A DNA stretch of 9,203 bases from an uncultured Clostridia bacterium (GCA_947594095.1 CANQEA010000051.1:1-9203), one strand, 5' to 3'; numbered from the stretch's first letter, positions 1 to 8,874 are shown. Program-made: numbers and translations. Notes: generated by a model not told the origin, from the letters alone.

Positions 1-400
1 GTTCAACCCTTCACAAATTGTATATATCCAATTTGCTAATATGGTATCTGCTGACTTCTGATATTTCACTCTAATATCACTATTAGTATTTTCATATCTA
101 ATTCAAGATATTTCCAAAATATCAGACCTCCCCAGGTAAGAACAACAACCTTCCTCTCATATATCTGCCACATTTACTGTATGAGCTTCGGATAGTTATT
201 TGGGCTTTGCTTTGTACAGCAAGCTCGCCCAGCTCAATTCAGCCTTATATGTGATTTCTGTTCGTCAGACCGAGATTTTGCTATTGACTTCTTTCAGATT
301 CCACCTCACGATGGACACCCTTGTCATTCGCTAACAGTTTGCCACTATCAGGCACTGTATGGGACTTTCACCTACAAGTTGTTGCCCATGCTGGGCACAC
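1..400 (-). mobile_element. Group II intron, class C (IIC), 5' portion (domains I-III and start of IV)
   Basis: This is a self-splicing ribozyme retroelement read on the minus strand from 400 leftwards; it runs off the window. Its 5' end GTGTGCCCAGCATGGGC is the canonical group II start. Further inward come GGTGAAAGTCCC, CAAGGGTGTCC, GGAATCTGAA, CGGTCTGACGAACAGAAA, and TTCTTACC followed by GGGGAGGTCTG at the end of domain I. CAGAAGTCAGCAGATACC then leads towards domain IV. From memory this order closely resembles the Oceanobacillus iheyensis IIC intron. The reverse transcriptase/maturase ORF, domain V and the 3' splice site should lie beyond position 1. The intron abuts a terminator-type hairpin (402-435), the known insertion preference of class IIC introns. 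It therefore sits downstream of the adhesin gene in the same orientation and should not disrupt coding. Mobility cannot be judged without the missing part. Confidence 0.9.
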
Positions 401-401
401 T

Positions 402-435
402 AATTTTAGGTGGCTTTATGTAGCCACCTAAAATT
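402..435 (-). terminator. 14-bp hairpin terminator after the adhesin gene; group IIC intron target
   Basis: This is a perfect 14-bp inverted repeat (402-415 with 422-435) with a 6-nt loop, starting 13 nt after the restored adhesin stop codon. On the minus strand the 3' arm is followed by a single A and then the intron start, so no T-tract is visible. The original T-tract, if any, would now lie beyond the intron's 3' end. Stem strength and position fit an intrinsic terminator. Whether it still terminates transcription with the intron in place is not visible here. Confidence 0.75.
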
Positions 436-448
436 TATCCTTCAATTA

Positions 449-3400
449 TTATTTATTTTTTCTTCTTTTGATTATGCTATTTACACCTAAAGCTGTTAAT
501 AATGTCATTGATGTTCCTAGCACTACAATTAAAATAATTGTATTTCTTGTATCTCCGTGTTTGTGGTGTTTCTATTTTAGCATTTTCAAATTCAAAACTA
601 TAAACTCTATCTTCTGTATCTTCTTGTTTTATATCATCTACAAATACACCTTTTTCATTTATTTCAACTTTAACTATTTTGTCTGATAGTTGATAGCCCT
701 TTGGTGCATTTTGTTCTTTTATATAAAATGTACCATAACGTAAATCTTCAAAAGTAACAAACCCGTCTTCTTTGTTTGCTACTATCTCTTTAATTAGTTT
801 TGAACATTCTATATCCTCATAAATGCCGAAGGTAAATTTATCTTTGATTACTTCTTTTGTATCTTTATCTGTTTTGACTACTTTAATGTCTGTTAATATA
901 GGCATATCCTTCATTTCTATAAGTTGTGTATCCTTTTCATTTGTTACACTAAAGGTTATACTTTCAGCTTGTTCATATCCATAAGGGCAAGTTACTTCTG
1001 TTAAGGTATAAGTTTCCCCTTCTTTCAATCCTGTTACAAAATGTTCTTCTGTTCCCGAAGTCCAACTATCAATGATATTTCCGTCTTTATCTGTTATTGT
1101 AAGTTCTGCTCCTTCTAGTTCTTCTCCTGTTGCAAAGTCAGTCTTTTTTACAGCAACTTGCTTGTTTACTAATATCTCGTGTTGTGTTTCCTTGTCAGCT
1201 GTTACCTCAAAAGTTATATCTGTTGCTACTACATAGCCTTCTGGAGCTACTTCTTCGTGTAGGGTATACATTTCTCCTTCTACTAGATTTTTTATTTTAT
1301 GTGGCTCTTTACCAGATACCCATTCATCTACTATATTGCCTTCTTTGTCTAGCACTTGAATTTTTGCTCCTTCTAGTTCATCTCCTGCTATATCTACTTT
1401 GCTCATTTCTACTACTTTATCTATCATTTCTAGGTGTTGTGTTTCTTTATCTAATGTTACATCAAACTCAATATCTGTTGCTTTGACATAGCCTTCTATT
1501 GCAATTTCTTCGTGTAATGTATATGATTTTCCTTCCTCTAGTCCTTTAATCTTATGTGGCTCTGTACTTGATACCCACTCGTCTACTACATTACCTTCTT
1601 CGTCAAGAACTTGCATTGTTGCTCCTTCTAGTTCATCTCCTGCTATATCTACTTTGCTCATTTCTACTACTTTATCTATCATTTCTAGGTGTTGTGTTTC
1701 TTTATCTAATGTTACATCAAACTCAATATCTGTTGCTTTGACATAGCCTTCTATTGCAATTTCTTCGTGTAATGTATATGATTTTCCTTCCTCTAGTCCT
1801 TTAATCTTATGTGGCTCTGTACTTGATACCCACTCATCTACTACATTACCTTCTTCGTCAAGAACTTGCATTGTTGCTCCTGCTAGTTCATCTCCTATTA
1901 TATCAACTTTACTCATTTCTACTACTTTATCTATCATTGTTACTTTTTGCATTTCTGATGTGTTTTCAACTGTAAATTCTACGTCTGTTGACTTAACATA
2001 TCCAAGTGGTGCTAAATTCTCTCTTAAAGTATATTTTTCTCCAACTTTTAAGCCTTCTATTGTATGTGCCTTATCTGTTGAAGTCCAACTATCAATTATA
2101 TTTCCTTCTTTATCAATTACAGAAAGTTCTGCCCCTGCAAGTTCTGATTCTCCAGTTATATCATTTTTGCTGATTTCTACTAATGTTGTATCATTTGTTA
2201 TATCTAATTTAACGGTGTATTCCTTTGTTGTTGTGTCATTTTGTGTAAATATAACATCATATTGTGTATTATCTAATACACAGCCGTCTATTGTTGATAA
2301 TTCTTGTAAATAGTATTTACCCATCCATAGATTATCTACTACTAATTTGCCTTCTTCATTGAGATTATAAGTTCCAATAGTTTGTCCTGCATTGTAGATT
2401 ATACTTCCGTCTGCATAGTCAACTATATCTTCTTTTGCAACAAGTTTAAATGAAATTTTTGTGTAATCAATATCTTTTATAAGTGATTTATCAACATCAT
2501 CTTTTAACTTTACCTCTTTTGTTAATTCTAATTTTCCTTTTGGCTGACTATTTTTAGCCGTTACAGTTATCCAAGCATCCCAGTCTTTATCATAATTTAA
2601 AGTTGAGTTTCTATTGTTTACTTTAAATATTAATTCTTCGTCTAACTCTATAAATCCATTTGGAATTTTTATTTCAGTTAGTTTATAAGTTCCTGCCTCA
2701 ACTTTTGTTTCTGTTTTTGCAATTCCGTTTTCATCAGTAGTCCAAGTTTCAAAATATTGGTCTTTGACTTTACATTGTACTTTGTCCCAATTTTGTGTTT
2801 CTTCATTTAACTTATATAAAGAAAATGTTGCATTTGAAAATGTTACAAATTTTCCACTTTCTTTATCTTGTTTTTGTAATTTTAAATACGACTCAAAAGG
2901 AGAATCATTTTCAACTAACTCTTTGATTGGCGTATTACTTTCTTTATCAATAAATACATAGAAATCTTCTACTGTATTTATCTCTGGACTTGGTGTGTAA
3001 GTTTCGCGAACCGTATACTCTCCATACGCAAGTTCTCCAGATATTCCGTGTCCATTACTTCCCGTTCTAAAAATTGAATATTCATCTTTGGCATATTCGT
3101 CTAAGTGTTCTAGTGCTTTCTCGAAACTGCCGTAAAATTCAACATATTTTGAAAGTATCGCAGTAAATTCTGCGTTAGGTACTACTTCGGCTGTTGCATT
3201 TGTATTTGTGCTTACTTTTATAACTTCAAATGGTGCATCCTCCACATCATTTTCAACGACTCCACTTGTTGTAATAACTGGAGTTGTACTATTTTCATAT
3301 TCTAATACATAATTATAAACATTAGTATCTTGATTGTATCCTACTGGCACTACTGTTTCTTTTGAATAATATGCACCCATAGGCAAACCTTTTAATGTGC

Positions 3401-5133
3401 TACCACTTATGCTTAATTTTGCAGATGTAGATGTATTAGTTATTACTATACTTGCTACTCCATACTCATTGAATGCAAAAGTTGCAATAGCCTCATCTTT
3501 TGAGAAATATTTAATTGTCCTTGCTACATTGTATATATCATTTTTTGCATACAATACATAAGTTGCCCCATTGAGTGTAGCATCTCCGTGATGTGATTTA
3601 TTATCTATTCTGTTTTGATTTCCTGTGTCTTTATCTGTTTTTTCGATTGTTATCTCACCTGTTGGCTCATCATTAGTTTTTTCTGCACTAGCATAAACTA
3701 CTGATGTATTTTGGTCTGCATATTTTAAAGTAAATGAATAAACTGTATCATCAAGTAAATAACCCTCCACAGTTTCTTGTTCTTGATAATAGTATTTTCC
3801 AAGTTTTAGTCCTGTTATTTCAATTTTTCCTTCACTACTTGTCGTTTTTGTTTCGTCATAACCATTATCACTCCATATATGATATTTTACACCTTGAATT
3901 GTTGCTGATTTATCTGAATTGTATTTTTTTAATGTGAATGTACCAGTTGGCTCTTTATTAGATATGATTTTTTCTGTTGCTTGTCCTGCCTTCACTTCTA
4001 CTTCATAGGCTGTGGTGTCTAGTACATATCCGTTTTGGTGCTTGTATTTCTTTGATGTGATATGTTCCTTGTTTTAGTCCCTCTAATGTTATACTACCAT
4101 TTACTGTAACTTCCTTATTATAATCATTTGGTCCTGTAATTAGGAACTTTGCTCCATTTAAACTTTCTCCGTTTTCCCCTTGTTTTTTTAAGGTTAATCC
4201 TCCTAGTGCCTCTATTGCTAAATTTACTCTTAAGGTAACTGGGTCATTATAATTTAATGAGTAAATTTGGTCTTGCACATCACTTGCAAACTCTATATAA
4301 ACTGTCGAGCTCTTATTTTCTGTTCCACTTTTTATCATTCCCCAGTTCATAAACGTGTCATCTAAAATTTTATAACTTTCTATTGTGCAGTTTTCATTGA
4401 CAGTAAATGTCATAAAATTTTCGCCTTTATTGTGTTGTATTCTAATGTTATTTTCTGTTACATCAATAGTTTCATAATCTGCTAAAACTTCATTTGTATC
4501 TGTTACCTGCTTTGTTTCTCCTATTTTTAAATTTATAGTAGTATTATCAAAACTTGGTCTTTGTGTCATTTTATTTTTTTTGCTATTTACTTCATTCTTG
4601 AAAGTTTCATATTCACTTTGAATTGCAGGTTCTACAAATGTACCACAATCATATCCTAATTCTTCCCATATCATTTGTTGCGTAAAAGCATATTGCTTTA
4701 ATGCAGTAGGATCTGCAAAATTACCATCAGAACCATAAGTTCCACGTTCTTGATACCAGCCAAAGTAAGCAATTTTTGCTGCTCTTTTAAGTTGGTCGCT
4801 TGTTGGTGGATAATATGAGCCTTCATAATCTGTACCTGTTTTATAGTGTACCCCTTGCTGTGCACAAAACACTAAAATTCCGTCGCCGTCACCGAAACTC
4901 CATTTCTCTCCTTTTCTTCTAATTAGTCTTCTGGCAATTATTCCGTTTTCATCATTTTCGACAGTTGTTTTTATTTTACTAGCATATTGGCGCGCCATAA
5001 AAGTTTCACTACCTGTACCAGTTATTGTTTGATTAGCTGCAAATACTGTACTTATATTGCTTAATAGTATTATAAATAACATTATTATAGCTATTACTTT
5101 TTTCTTTTGTTTAAATTGTTTTATGCTATTCAT
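449..5133 (-). CDS. Giant sortase-anchored thioester/Cna-B adhesin, needing two +1 frameshifts
   Basis: This looks like a fibrous surface adhesin. With one base skipped at 4032 and one at 557 it reads 1560 residues. A signal peptide occupies about 1-33 (KKK, hydrophobic core, VFA-A). A thioester-type domain follows, with FC at Cys90 and TQQMIW at 151-156, so Cys90 and Gln152 are the likely thioester pair that could bond covalently to host surfaces. From about 311 there are roughly twelve Cna-B/SpaA-like beta domains, many with a Lys near the start, a strand Glu and an xPxGY-like end. The last four repeat-type domains are about 85 residues each. The C-terminus is TPQTGD (1522-1527), a hydrophobic segment and a KRRKNK tail, which is a sortase signal. 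The start is ATG 5133 with AGAGGAG at 5150-5144. In plain translation it splits: the zero frame stops at 4003 after 376 residues, and the second part stops at 477 without a sorting signal. Domain boundaries are by eye. A decayed gene is the alternative reading. Confidence 0.9.
555..557 (-). other. In-frame CGG +1 frameshift site inside the sortase motif
   Basis: The minus strand reads CCA CAA ACA CGG AGA TAC in the incoming frame. Skipping the C at 557 gives CCA CAA ACA GGA GAT ACA, Pro-Gln-Thr-Gly-Asp-Thr. That is the TPQTG sorting motif, followed by a hydrophobic helix, a KRRKNK tail and TAA at 451-449. Without the shift the frame runs about 26 further codons to a stop at 477, with no anchor. 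The shift therefore falls exactly between Thr and Gly, the bond cut by sortase. It shares the CGG-A form with the sites at 4032 and 7694. Confidence 0.85.
1381..1890 (-). repeat. Two tandem near-identical 255-bp units in the adhesin
   Basis: Units 1381-1635 and 1636-1890 are 255 bp (85 codons) each and differ at two positions that I can see. One is a synonymous Asp codon change and one is an Ala/Glu change (ELAGA versus ELEGA). Each unit encodes one Cna-B-like domain, covering roughly residues 1081-1251 of the restored protein. The neighbouring domains (about 1126-1380 and 1891-2145) are diverged relatives. Such identity beside diverged copies suggests recent duplication or gene conversion, and the copy number may vary between strains. 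Confidence 0.95.
4030..4032 (-). other. In-frame CGG +1 frameshift site at the end of the first Cna-B domain
   Basis: The incoming frame reads GCA CCA AAA CGG ATA TGT and stops at TGA (4005-4003). Skipping the C at 4032 gives GCA CCA AAA GGA TAT GTA, Ala-Pro-Lys-Gly-Tyr-Val. That is the APxGY motif closing Cna-B domains, and the frame then stays open for more than 3400 nt. The codon is number 368. An unshifted product would be a 376-residue secreted thioester domain plus an incomplete first Cna-B domain. Confidence 0.85.
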
Positions 5134-5158
5134 ATTCTATAATCTCCTCTCTTTTTGC

Positions 5159-5189
5159 AAAAAAAAGCCAAGAATTTTTCATTCTTGAC
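5159..5189 (-). terminator. Intrinsic terminator between the exported-protein gene and the adhesin; possible attenuator
   Basis: On the minus strand a 9-bp stem (5189-5181 with 5175-5167, one G-U pair) with a GAAAA loop is followed by eight T residues (5166-5159). It ends transcription of the 5229-5915 gene. Only 25 nt separate the T-tract from the adhesin start codon, and the ribosome binding site fills part of that. An adhesin promoter cannot fit downstream, so adhesin mRNA probably has to read through this structure. A further pairing of TTTTGC (5199-5194) with GCAAAA (5158-5153) spans the hairpin and could be part of an alternative fold. Confidence 0.85.
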
Positions 5190-5228
5190 TCTCGCAAAAT
5201 TTATATTTATATTTTTATTTTAATTTTA

Positions 5229-5915
5229 TTAATCAGCTGCTAGATAATAAAAGTTAACAGTCCACATTCCACAGATGCAACTCCAAATTTCACAGCCAGA
5301 AGGACATTCTTTGTTATACTCTTCGTCAGTCATTTTATTATTTCTGCATAAATTACCTTTTTCTGCTACTAATTCTTCATAATGTGCAACAGCCTCTTGT
5401 TCTGTTGCAAACCATTGATTAGAATTTCCTACATCCATAAAATGATTTCCATTTGAACATTTTAACTCTTTTGTAGTATTATTAGACTTTGCTGTATCCT
5501 TTTTTTCTTGATTTTGATTTTCTTCTTTTTCTGTTTCTTTTTCCTTTTTATTTTCAGTAACTGTTTGTTCTTTTGTTACTTCTTGTTGCATATTTTCCTG
5601 TGGCTTTTGTTTAGTTTCTTGATTTTTACTTATTGTATTATCTGCTTGTTTTGATTGAATTGTAATTTGTTCTTTGGGTGTTTCTGTTTCTATTTTTGTC
5701 TGTTCTTTACTTGTAATTTTATTTTCACTTTCTTCTGTTTCTTTATCGTCATTTTCTTCTTGAATATTTTTCTCTTCTTTTGTATCAACTATTTCTACAA
5801 CATTACTTTCCGTTTCCTTTGGAATATTTATATTTTCTTCTATTTCTGTATTTACCGTACCAAAAATCCCCATATTTGATATTAGCAAAATTGCTATAAT
5901 AATAAATTTTTTCAT
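5229..5915 (-). CDS. Exported Lys/Glu-rich protein with a Cys-rich C-terminal domain, function unknown
   Basis: The protein has 228 residues and I do not recognise the family. A signal peptide is seen at about 1-20 (MKKF, hydrophobic core, GIFG). Residues about 24-150 are a low-complexity, probably disordered linker rich in Glu, Lys, Gln, Asn and Thr. Residues about 151-228 form a compact domain with NQWFATEQEAVAHYEE and six cysteines, the last four in the pattern CPSGCxxWxCxCGxW. They could bind a metal or form disulfides. No sortase motif or second membrane segment is seen, so it is probably secreted or loosely wall-associated. Start ATG 5915 has GAGGAGG at 5930-5924 with an 8-nt spacer. 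It has its own promoter (5941-5969) and terminator (5159-5189), so it looks like a separate unit before the adhesin. It contains no in-frame CGG and reads cleanly without a frameshift. Confidence 0.85.
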   Translation of the reverse strand: MKKFIIIAILLISNMGIFGTVNTEIEENINIPKETESNVVEIVDTKEEKNIQEENDDKETEESENKITSKEQTKIETETPKEQITIQSKQADNTISKNQETKQKPQENMQQEVTKEQTVTENKKEKETEKEENQNQEKKDTAKSNNTTKELKCSNGNHFMDVGNSNQWFATEQEAVAHYEELVAEKGNLCRNNKMTDEEYNKECPSGCEIWSCICGMWTVNFYYLAAD

Positions 5916-5940
5916 ATCTCATTCCTCCTCTTTTGCCTTT

Positions 5941-5969
5941 ATTTTATACACATTCGTATTAGCTTTCAA
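5941..5969 (-). promoter_or_regulatory. Sigma-A-type promoter for the exported-protein gene
   Basis: On the minus strand TTGAAA (5969-5964) and TAAAAT (5946-5941) are separated by 17 nt. The start of transcription would fall near 5934, just ahead of the GAGGAGG ribosome binding site, giving a leader of about 20 nt. Spacing and sequence fit the housekeeping consensus. In such AT-rich DNA chance matches are common, so confidence is moderate. Confidence 0.5.
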
Positions 5970-6045
5970 ATGTGTGATTGGAGTAATTTATATATTTATA
6001 ATTTATTATTATATATACTTTTTCAGTTAGTATATAGCTAGTATT

Positions 6046-6069
6046 GGGGGTAGGTTGTAGGAAGGGGGG
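6046..6069 (+). other. G-rich patch in the parB / exported-gene spacer
   Basis: GGGGG (6046-6050) and GGGGGG (6064-6069), with two GG steps between them, sit in otherwise very AT-rich DNA just past the parB stop codon. The plus strand could form a two-tetrad G-quadruplex, or the C-rich minus strand transcript could carry a binding site. The rest of the spacer (5970-6090) shows no gene and no convincing terminator. Confidence 0.35.
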
Positions 6070-6552
6070 AATAAAAAACGTATATACAATTTATCGTGCA
6101 TATTCTTTTTTCTTATTTTGCCAATGTGTTTTATAACTTTGTAATAAGTTAAGTATAGTTTTCTCTATCTTTTCTGTTGTATAGTTCGGTGGAAAATAAT
6201 CTTGTATTTTTTCTAATTTGAAAGATACTTTTTCTTTTTGATTTGCCTTTTCCTGTCCCATTATTGTATCAATTTCTTCTTCAGTTAGTTTTCCTTCTTG
6301 GCTTAATTTTTTTAATTGCCTAGCTTGTGGATGTGATGGAAATGAGTCTGTATATTCAATAGACTCTAACAAGTAATCCTGTTCTTCCTTTTTTAAGTAG
6401 GATATTTCAACTGCTGGTCTTAATTGCATTTTTCCTTCATCTACTAATTTTAGTATTTCTGGTATTAGTTCAGTTAGTCTTATATATCTACGAACTTGGT
6501 CTTGGCTTTCTCCTACTTCTTCTCCTAAAATCTCTCTTGATGTTTTCCCTTC

Positions 6553-6581
6553 TAACTTCTGTGCCGTTGGCACAGAAGTTA
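6553..6581. repeat. Perfect 13-bp inverted repeat within parB
   Basis: Arms 6553-6565 (TAACTTCTGTGCC) and 6569-6581 (GGCACAGAAGTTA) are perfectly complementary around a 3-nt loop. The stretch encodes Leu-Thr-Ser-Val-Pro-Thr-Ala-Gln-Lys-Leu between the ParB nuclease-like domain and the helix-turn-helix. It is more GC-rich and structured than its surroundings. It could be an mRNA hairpin affecting parB expression or a protein-binding palindrome; it has no T-tract. Confidence 0.9.
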
Positions 6582-6991
6582 AATCATTTCTCTGTCCCTG
6601 TCTTTTCATAGCCTCTAACCTCATTTTATATGCAAAGGCTTTCTCACTCGGCAATATCTTTTCTCTTTGTTTATTGCTATCAACCATTTGTATTACTGCC
6701 TCTTCGTCTGTCATTTCTCTTATTATTGCTTTTATTTCTGTTATTCCTGCTAACTCACAAGCTCTTTTTCTTCTGTGTCCAGAAATCATTTCATAAGTTC
6801 CGTTCGTTTTTGGTCTTACTAAAATTGGTAGTATTACACCTTTTTCTTTAATATTCTGCACAAACTCTTCCATTTCTTCATCATCTCTTACTTGAAATGG
6901 GTGATTTGGAAAATTGCTAATACTTTTTATAGGTATTACCTGTACTTTTTCTAGTTTTTGTGCATCTCTTTCTTCTTGTGTTGTAAAAAAG

Positions 6992-7844
<853 letters not shown>

Positions 7845-7853
7845 TTAAAATTT

Positions 7854-7883
7854 TAGTTTCTAAACGATTTTGTTTAGAAACTA
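7854..7883. promoter_or_regulatory. 12-bp inverted repeat upstream of parA: operator or parS candidate
   Basis: TAGTTTCTAAAC (7854-7865) and GTTTAGAAACTA (7872-7883) are perfect complements around a 6-nt spacer. It sits between the terminator at 7906-7946 and the parA ribosome binding site (7836-7843), where the parA promoter must lie. Neither side has a T-tract, so it is not an intrinsic terminator. ParA or ParB proteins often autoregulate from such palindromes, and ParB centromere sites are palindromic. The sequence does not match the chromosomal parS consensus I remember. Confidence 0.65.
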
Positions 7884-7905
7884 TGTAACTTTATGTCGTG
7901 AAATG

Positions 7906-7946
7906 AAAAAAAGCGAATTGACTTAGTTTATCAATTTGCCTTTTTT
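7906..7946. terminator. Bidirectional intrinsic terminator after the 7953-8303 gene
   Basis: A 9-bp stem (7913-7921 with 7931-7939, one G-T mismatch that is a wobble pair in RNA from one strand) has a 9-nt loop. Seven A residues (7906-7912) give a T-tract on the minus strand. CTTTTTT (7940-7946) gives one on the plus strand. It starts a few bases after the stop codon of the upstream gene and separates it from parA. Confidence 0.8.
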
Positions 7947-7952
7947 ATTATT

Positions 7953-8303
7953 TTATCTAACATCTTTTTCTTTCTTTTTATTTTTATTGTCTAGCTTTTT
8001 TAAGTTTTCTTCAACTTTTTGCTTAAATTCTTTTTCTCCTAACATTGTTATTTCTTCTGCTACTCTTTGTTGTATTACAAGATTTGCTCTAATTGTTGTA
8101 TCGTTATATTCCTCTATTGCTTTTTGTACCTCCTGTTGTGTTTTTATACTAGGAAATACTATACATTTGTCCTGTATTTCCCATAATTCCTTTATAATTA
8201 AATACCCTAAAAACAACTTTTGTCCTTCTTCAGCATATTGATGCAAACTTTTATAATTAAATAATTCCTTATCATTGAATTTTAAAGTTTCAACCTCATT
8301 CAT
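7953..8303 (-). CDS. Small hypothetical protein, charged C-terminus
   Basis: The protein has 116 residues and I do not recognise the family. No signal peptide or membrane segment is apparent, so it should be cytosolic. The middle (about 50-85) is predicted by eye to be helical, with KTQQEVQKAIEEYND and RANLVIQQRVAEEITMLG. The last 25 residues are very Lys/Glu/Asn-rich (KKLDNKNKKKEKDVR), which may suit a coiled coil or nucleic-acid contact. The start is ATG 8303, with AAAGGAG at 8316-8310 and a 6-nt spacer. It follows the nucleotidyltransferase gene by 78 nt and is closed by the terminator at 7906-7946. Its frame is intact and free of CGG. Its place directly before parA-parB makes an accessory maintenance role conceivable, but nothing in the sequence shows it. 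Confidence 0.8.
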   Translation of the reverse strand: MNEVETLKFNDKELFNYKSLHQYAEEGQKLFLGYLIIKELWEIQDKCIVFPSIKTQQEVQKAIEEYNDTTIRANLVIQQRVAEEITMLGEKEFKQKVEENLKKLDNKNKKKEKDVR

Positions 8304-8381
8304 TATTTTCTCCTTTCGTAAATATTTTATATATTGTTTTTTTTATTTTCTACTGTGTGATTTTATATTTTTTACTTAGAA

Positions 8382-8846
8382 TTATATTTTTTCATATACA
8401 ATCTTATACTTATCCGTATAAATGTAACAAACTTTTTCATTATATCTTTTAGATTCTTGTTCTATTTCAATCGCATCGTGTAATTGCACTATCCTTTTAT
8501 TATCTTTTATATATTTAAAAACTTCTTCTTTTCCATAATAAAATTGTAATATAAAAGGTAAATAATTGGATGATGCTTTTATATATCTTTCATAATTTTG
8601 TTCTGGCTCTGATTTTGTTTCGTCCTTTAATTTTAAATAAATTGCTATATCTAAATCTCCTATCTTTTCTTTGTCTGAATTGATATATGAGCCAAACAAA
8701 ACTGCTTTAGTAATCGTATAAATGAAATCTTTATTTCTATTAACTTCTTTAATTTTTTGTAAAACATTTTCTAATGTTTTAGTTGCAGTTTCTCTTTTAA
8801 ACTGCTGACGATTTGTTTTTTTATTTTCTAATTTTAGTTTTTCCAT
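8382..8846 (-). CDS. Small nucleotidyltransferase-fold protein
   Basis: The protein has 154 residues from ATG 8846. The motif AVLFGSYINSDKEKIGDLDIAI (shown here in parts: AVLFGSY at 48-54, GDLDIAI at 63-69) is the hallmark of the DNA-polymerase-beta-like nucleotidyltransferase fold. Gly-Ser (52-53) binds the triphosphate and Asp64/Asp66 hold metal. Similar small proteins include the MNT antitoxins of HEPN/MNT systems and aminoglycoside-type transferases; substrate and partner are not evident. No HEPN partner is seen next to it. AAAGGAG (about 8868-8862) lies 13-14 nt before ATG 8846. A longer reading from TTG 8876 would put the ribosome binding site inside the gene and is rejected. An ATG-TAA start-stop pair (8853-8848) sits at better spacing just upstream. 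A terminator hairpin precedes the leader. Confidence 0.8.
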   Translation of the reverse strand: MEKLKLENKKTNRQQFKRETATKTLENVLQKIKEVNRNKDFIYTITKAVLFGSYINSDKEKIGDLDIAIYLKLKDETKSEPEQNYERYIKASSNYLPFILQFYYGKEEVFKYIKDNKRIVQLHDAIEIEQESKRYNEKVCYIYTDKYKIVYEKI

Positions 8847-8874
8847 TTTACATTTCACTCTCCTTTTTTTATAC

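Noticed and set aside
1130..1741. Plus-strand open frames opposite the adhesin repeats
   Set aside because: They are Leu-rich shadow frames of the repeated coding strand; two share an identical tail only because the DNA repeat is duplicated.
1381..1890. CRISPR-like or other short regularly spaced repeats
   Set aside because: The repeats are 255-bp in-frame coding units with no spacers.
477..5133. Adhesin as two separate genes (5133-4003 and 3995-477) or as a decayed pseudogene
   Set aside because: The second frame begins mid-domain at a GTG with no sensible domain boundary, and both breaks are the same CGG-A event as in parA and restore exact motifs. Decay or sequencing error remains the main alternative and needs read data.
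7936..8241. Plus-strand open frame opposite the 116-residue gene
   Set aside because: No ribosome binding site, low-complexity Phe/Ser/Leu composition, and it lies antisense to a gene with a strong ribosome binding site and terminator.
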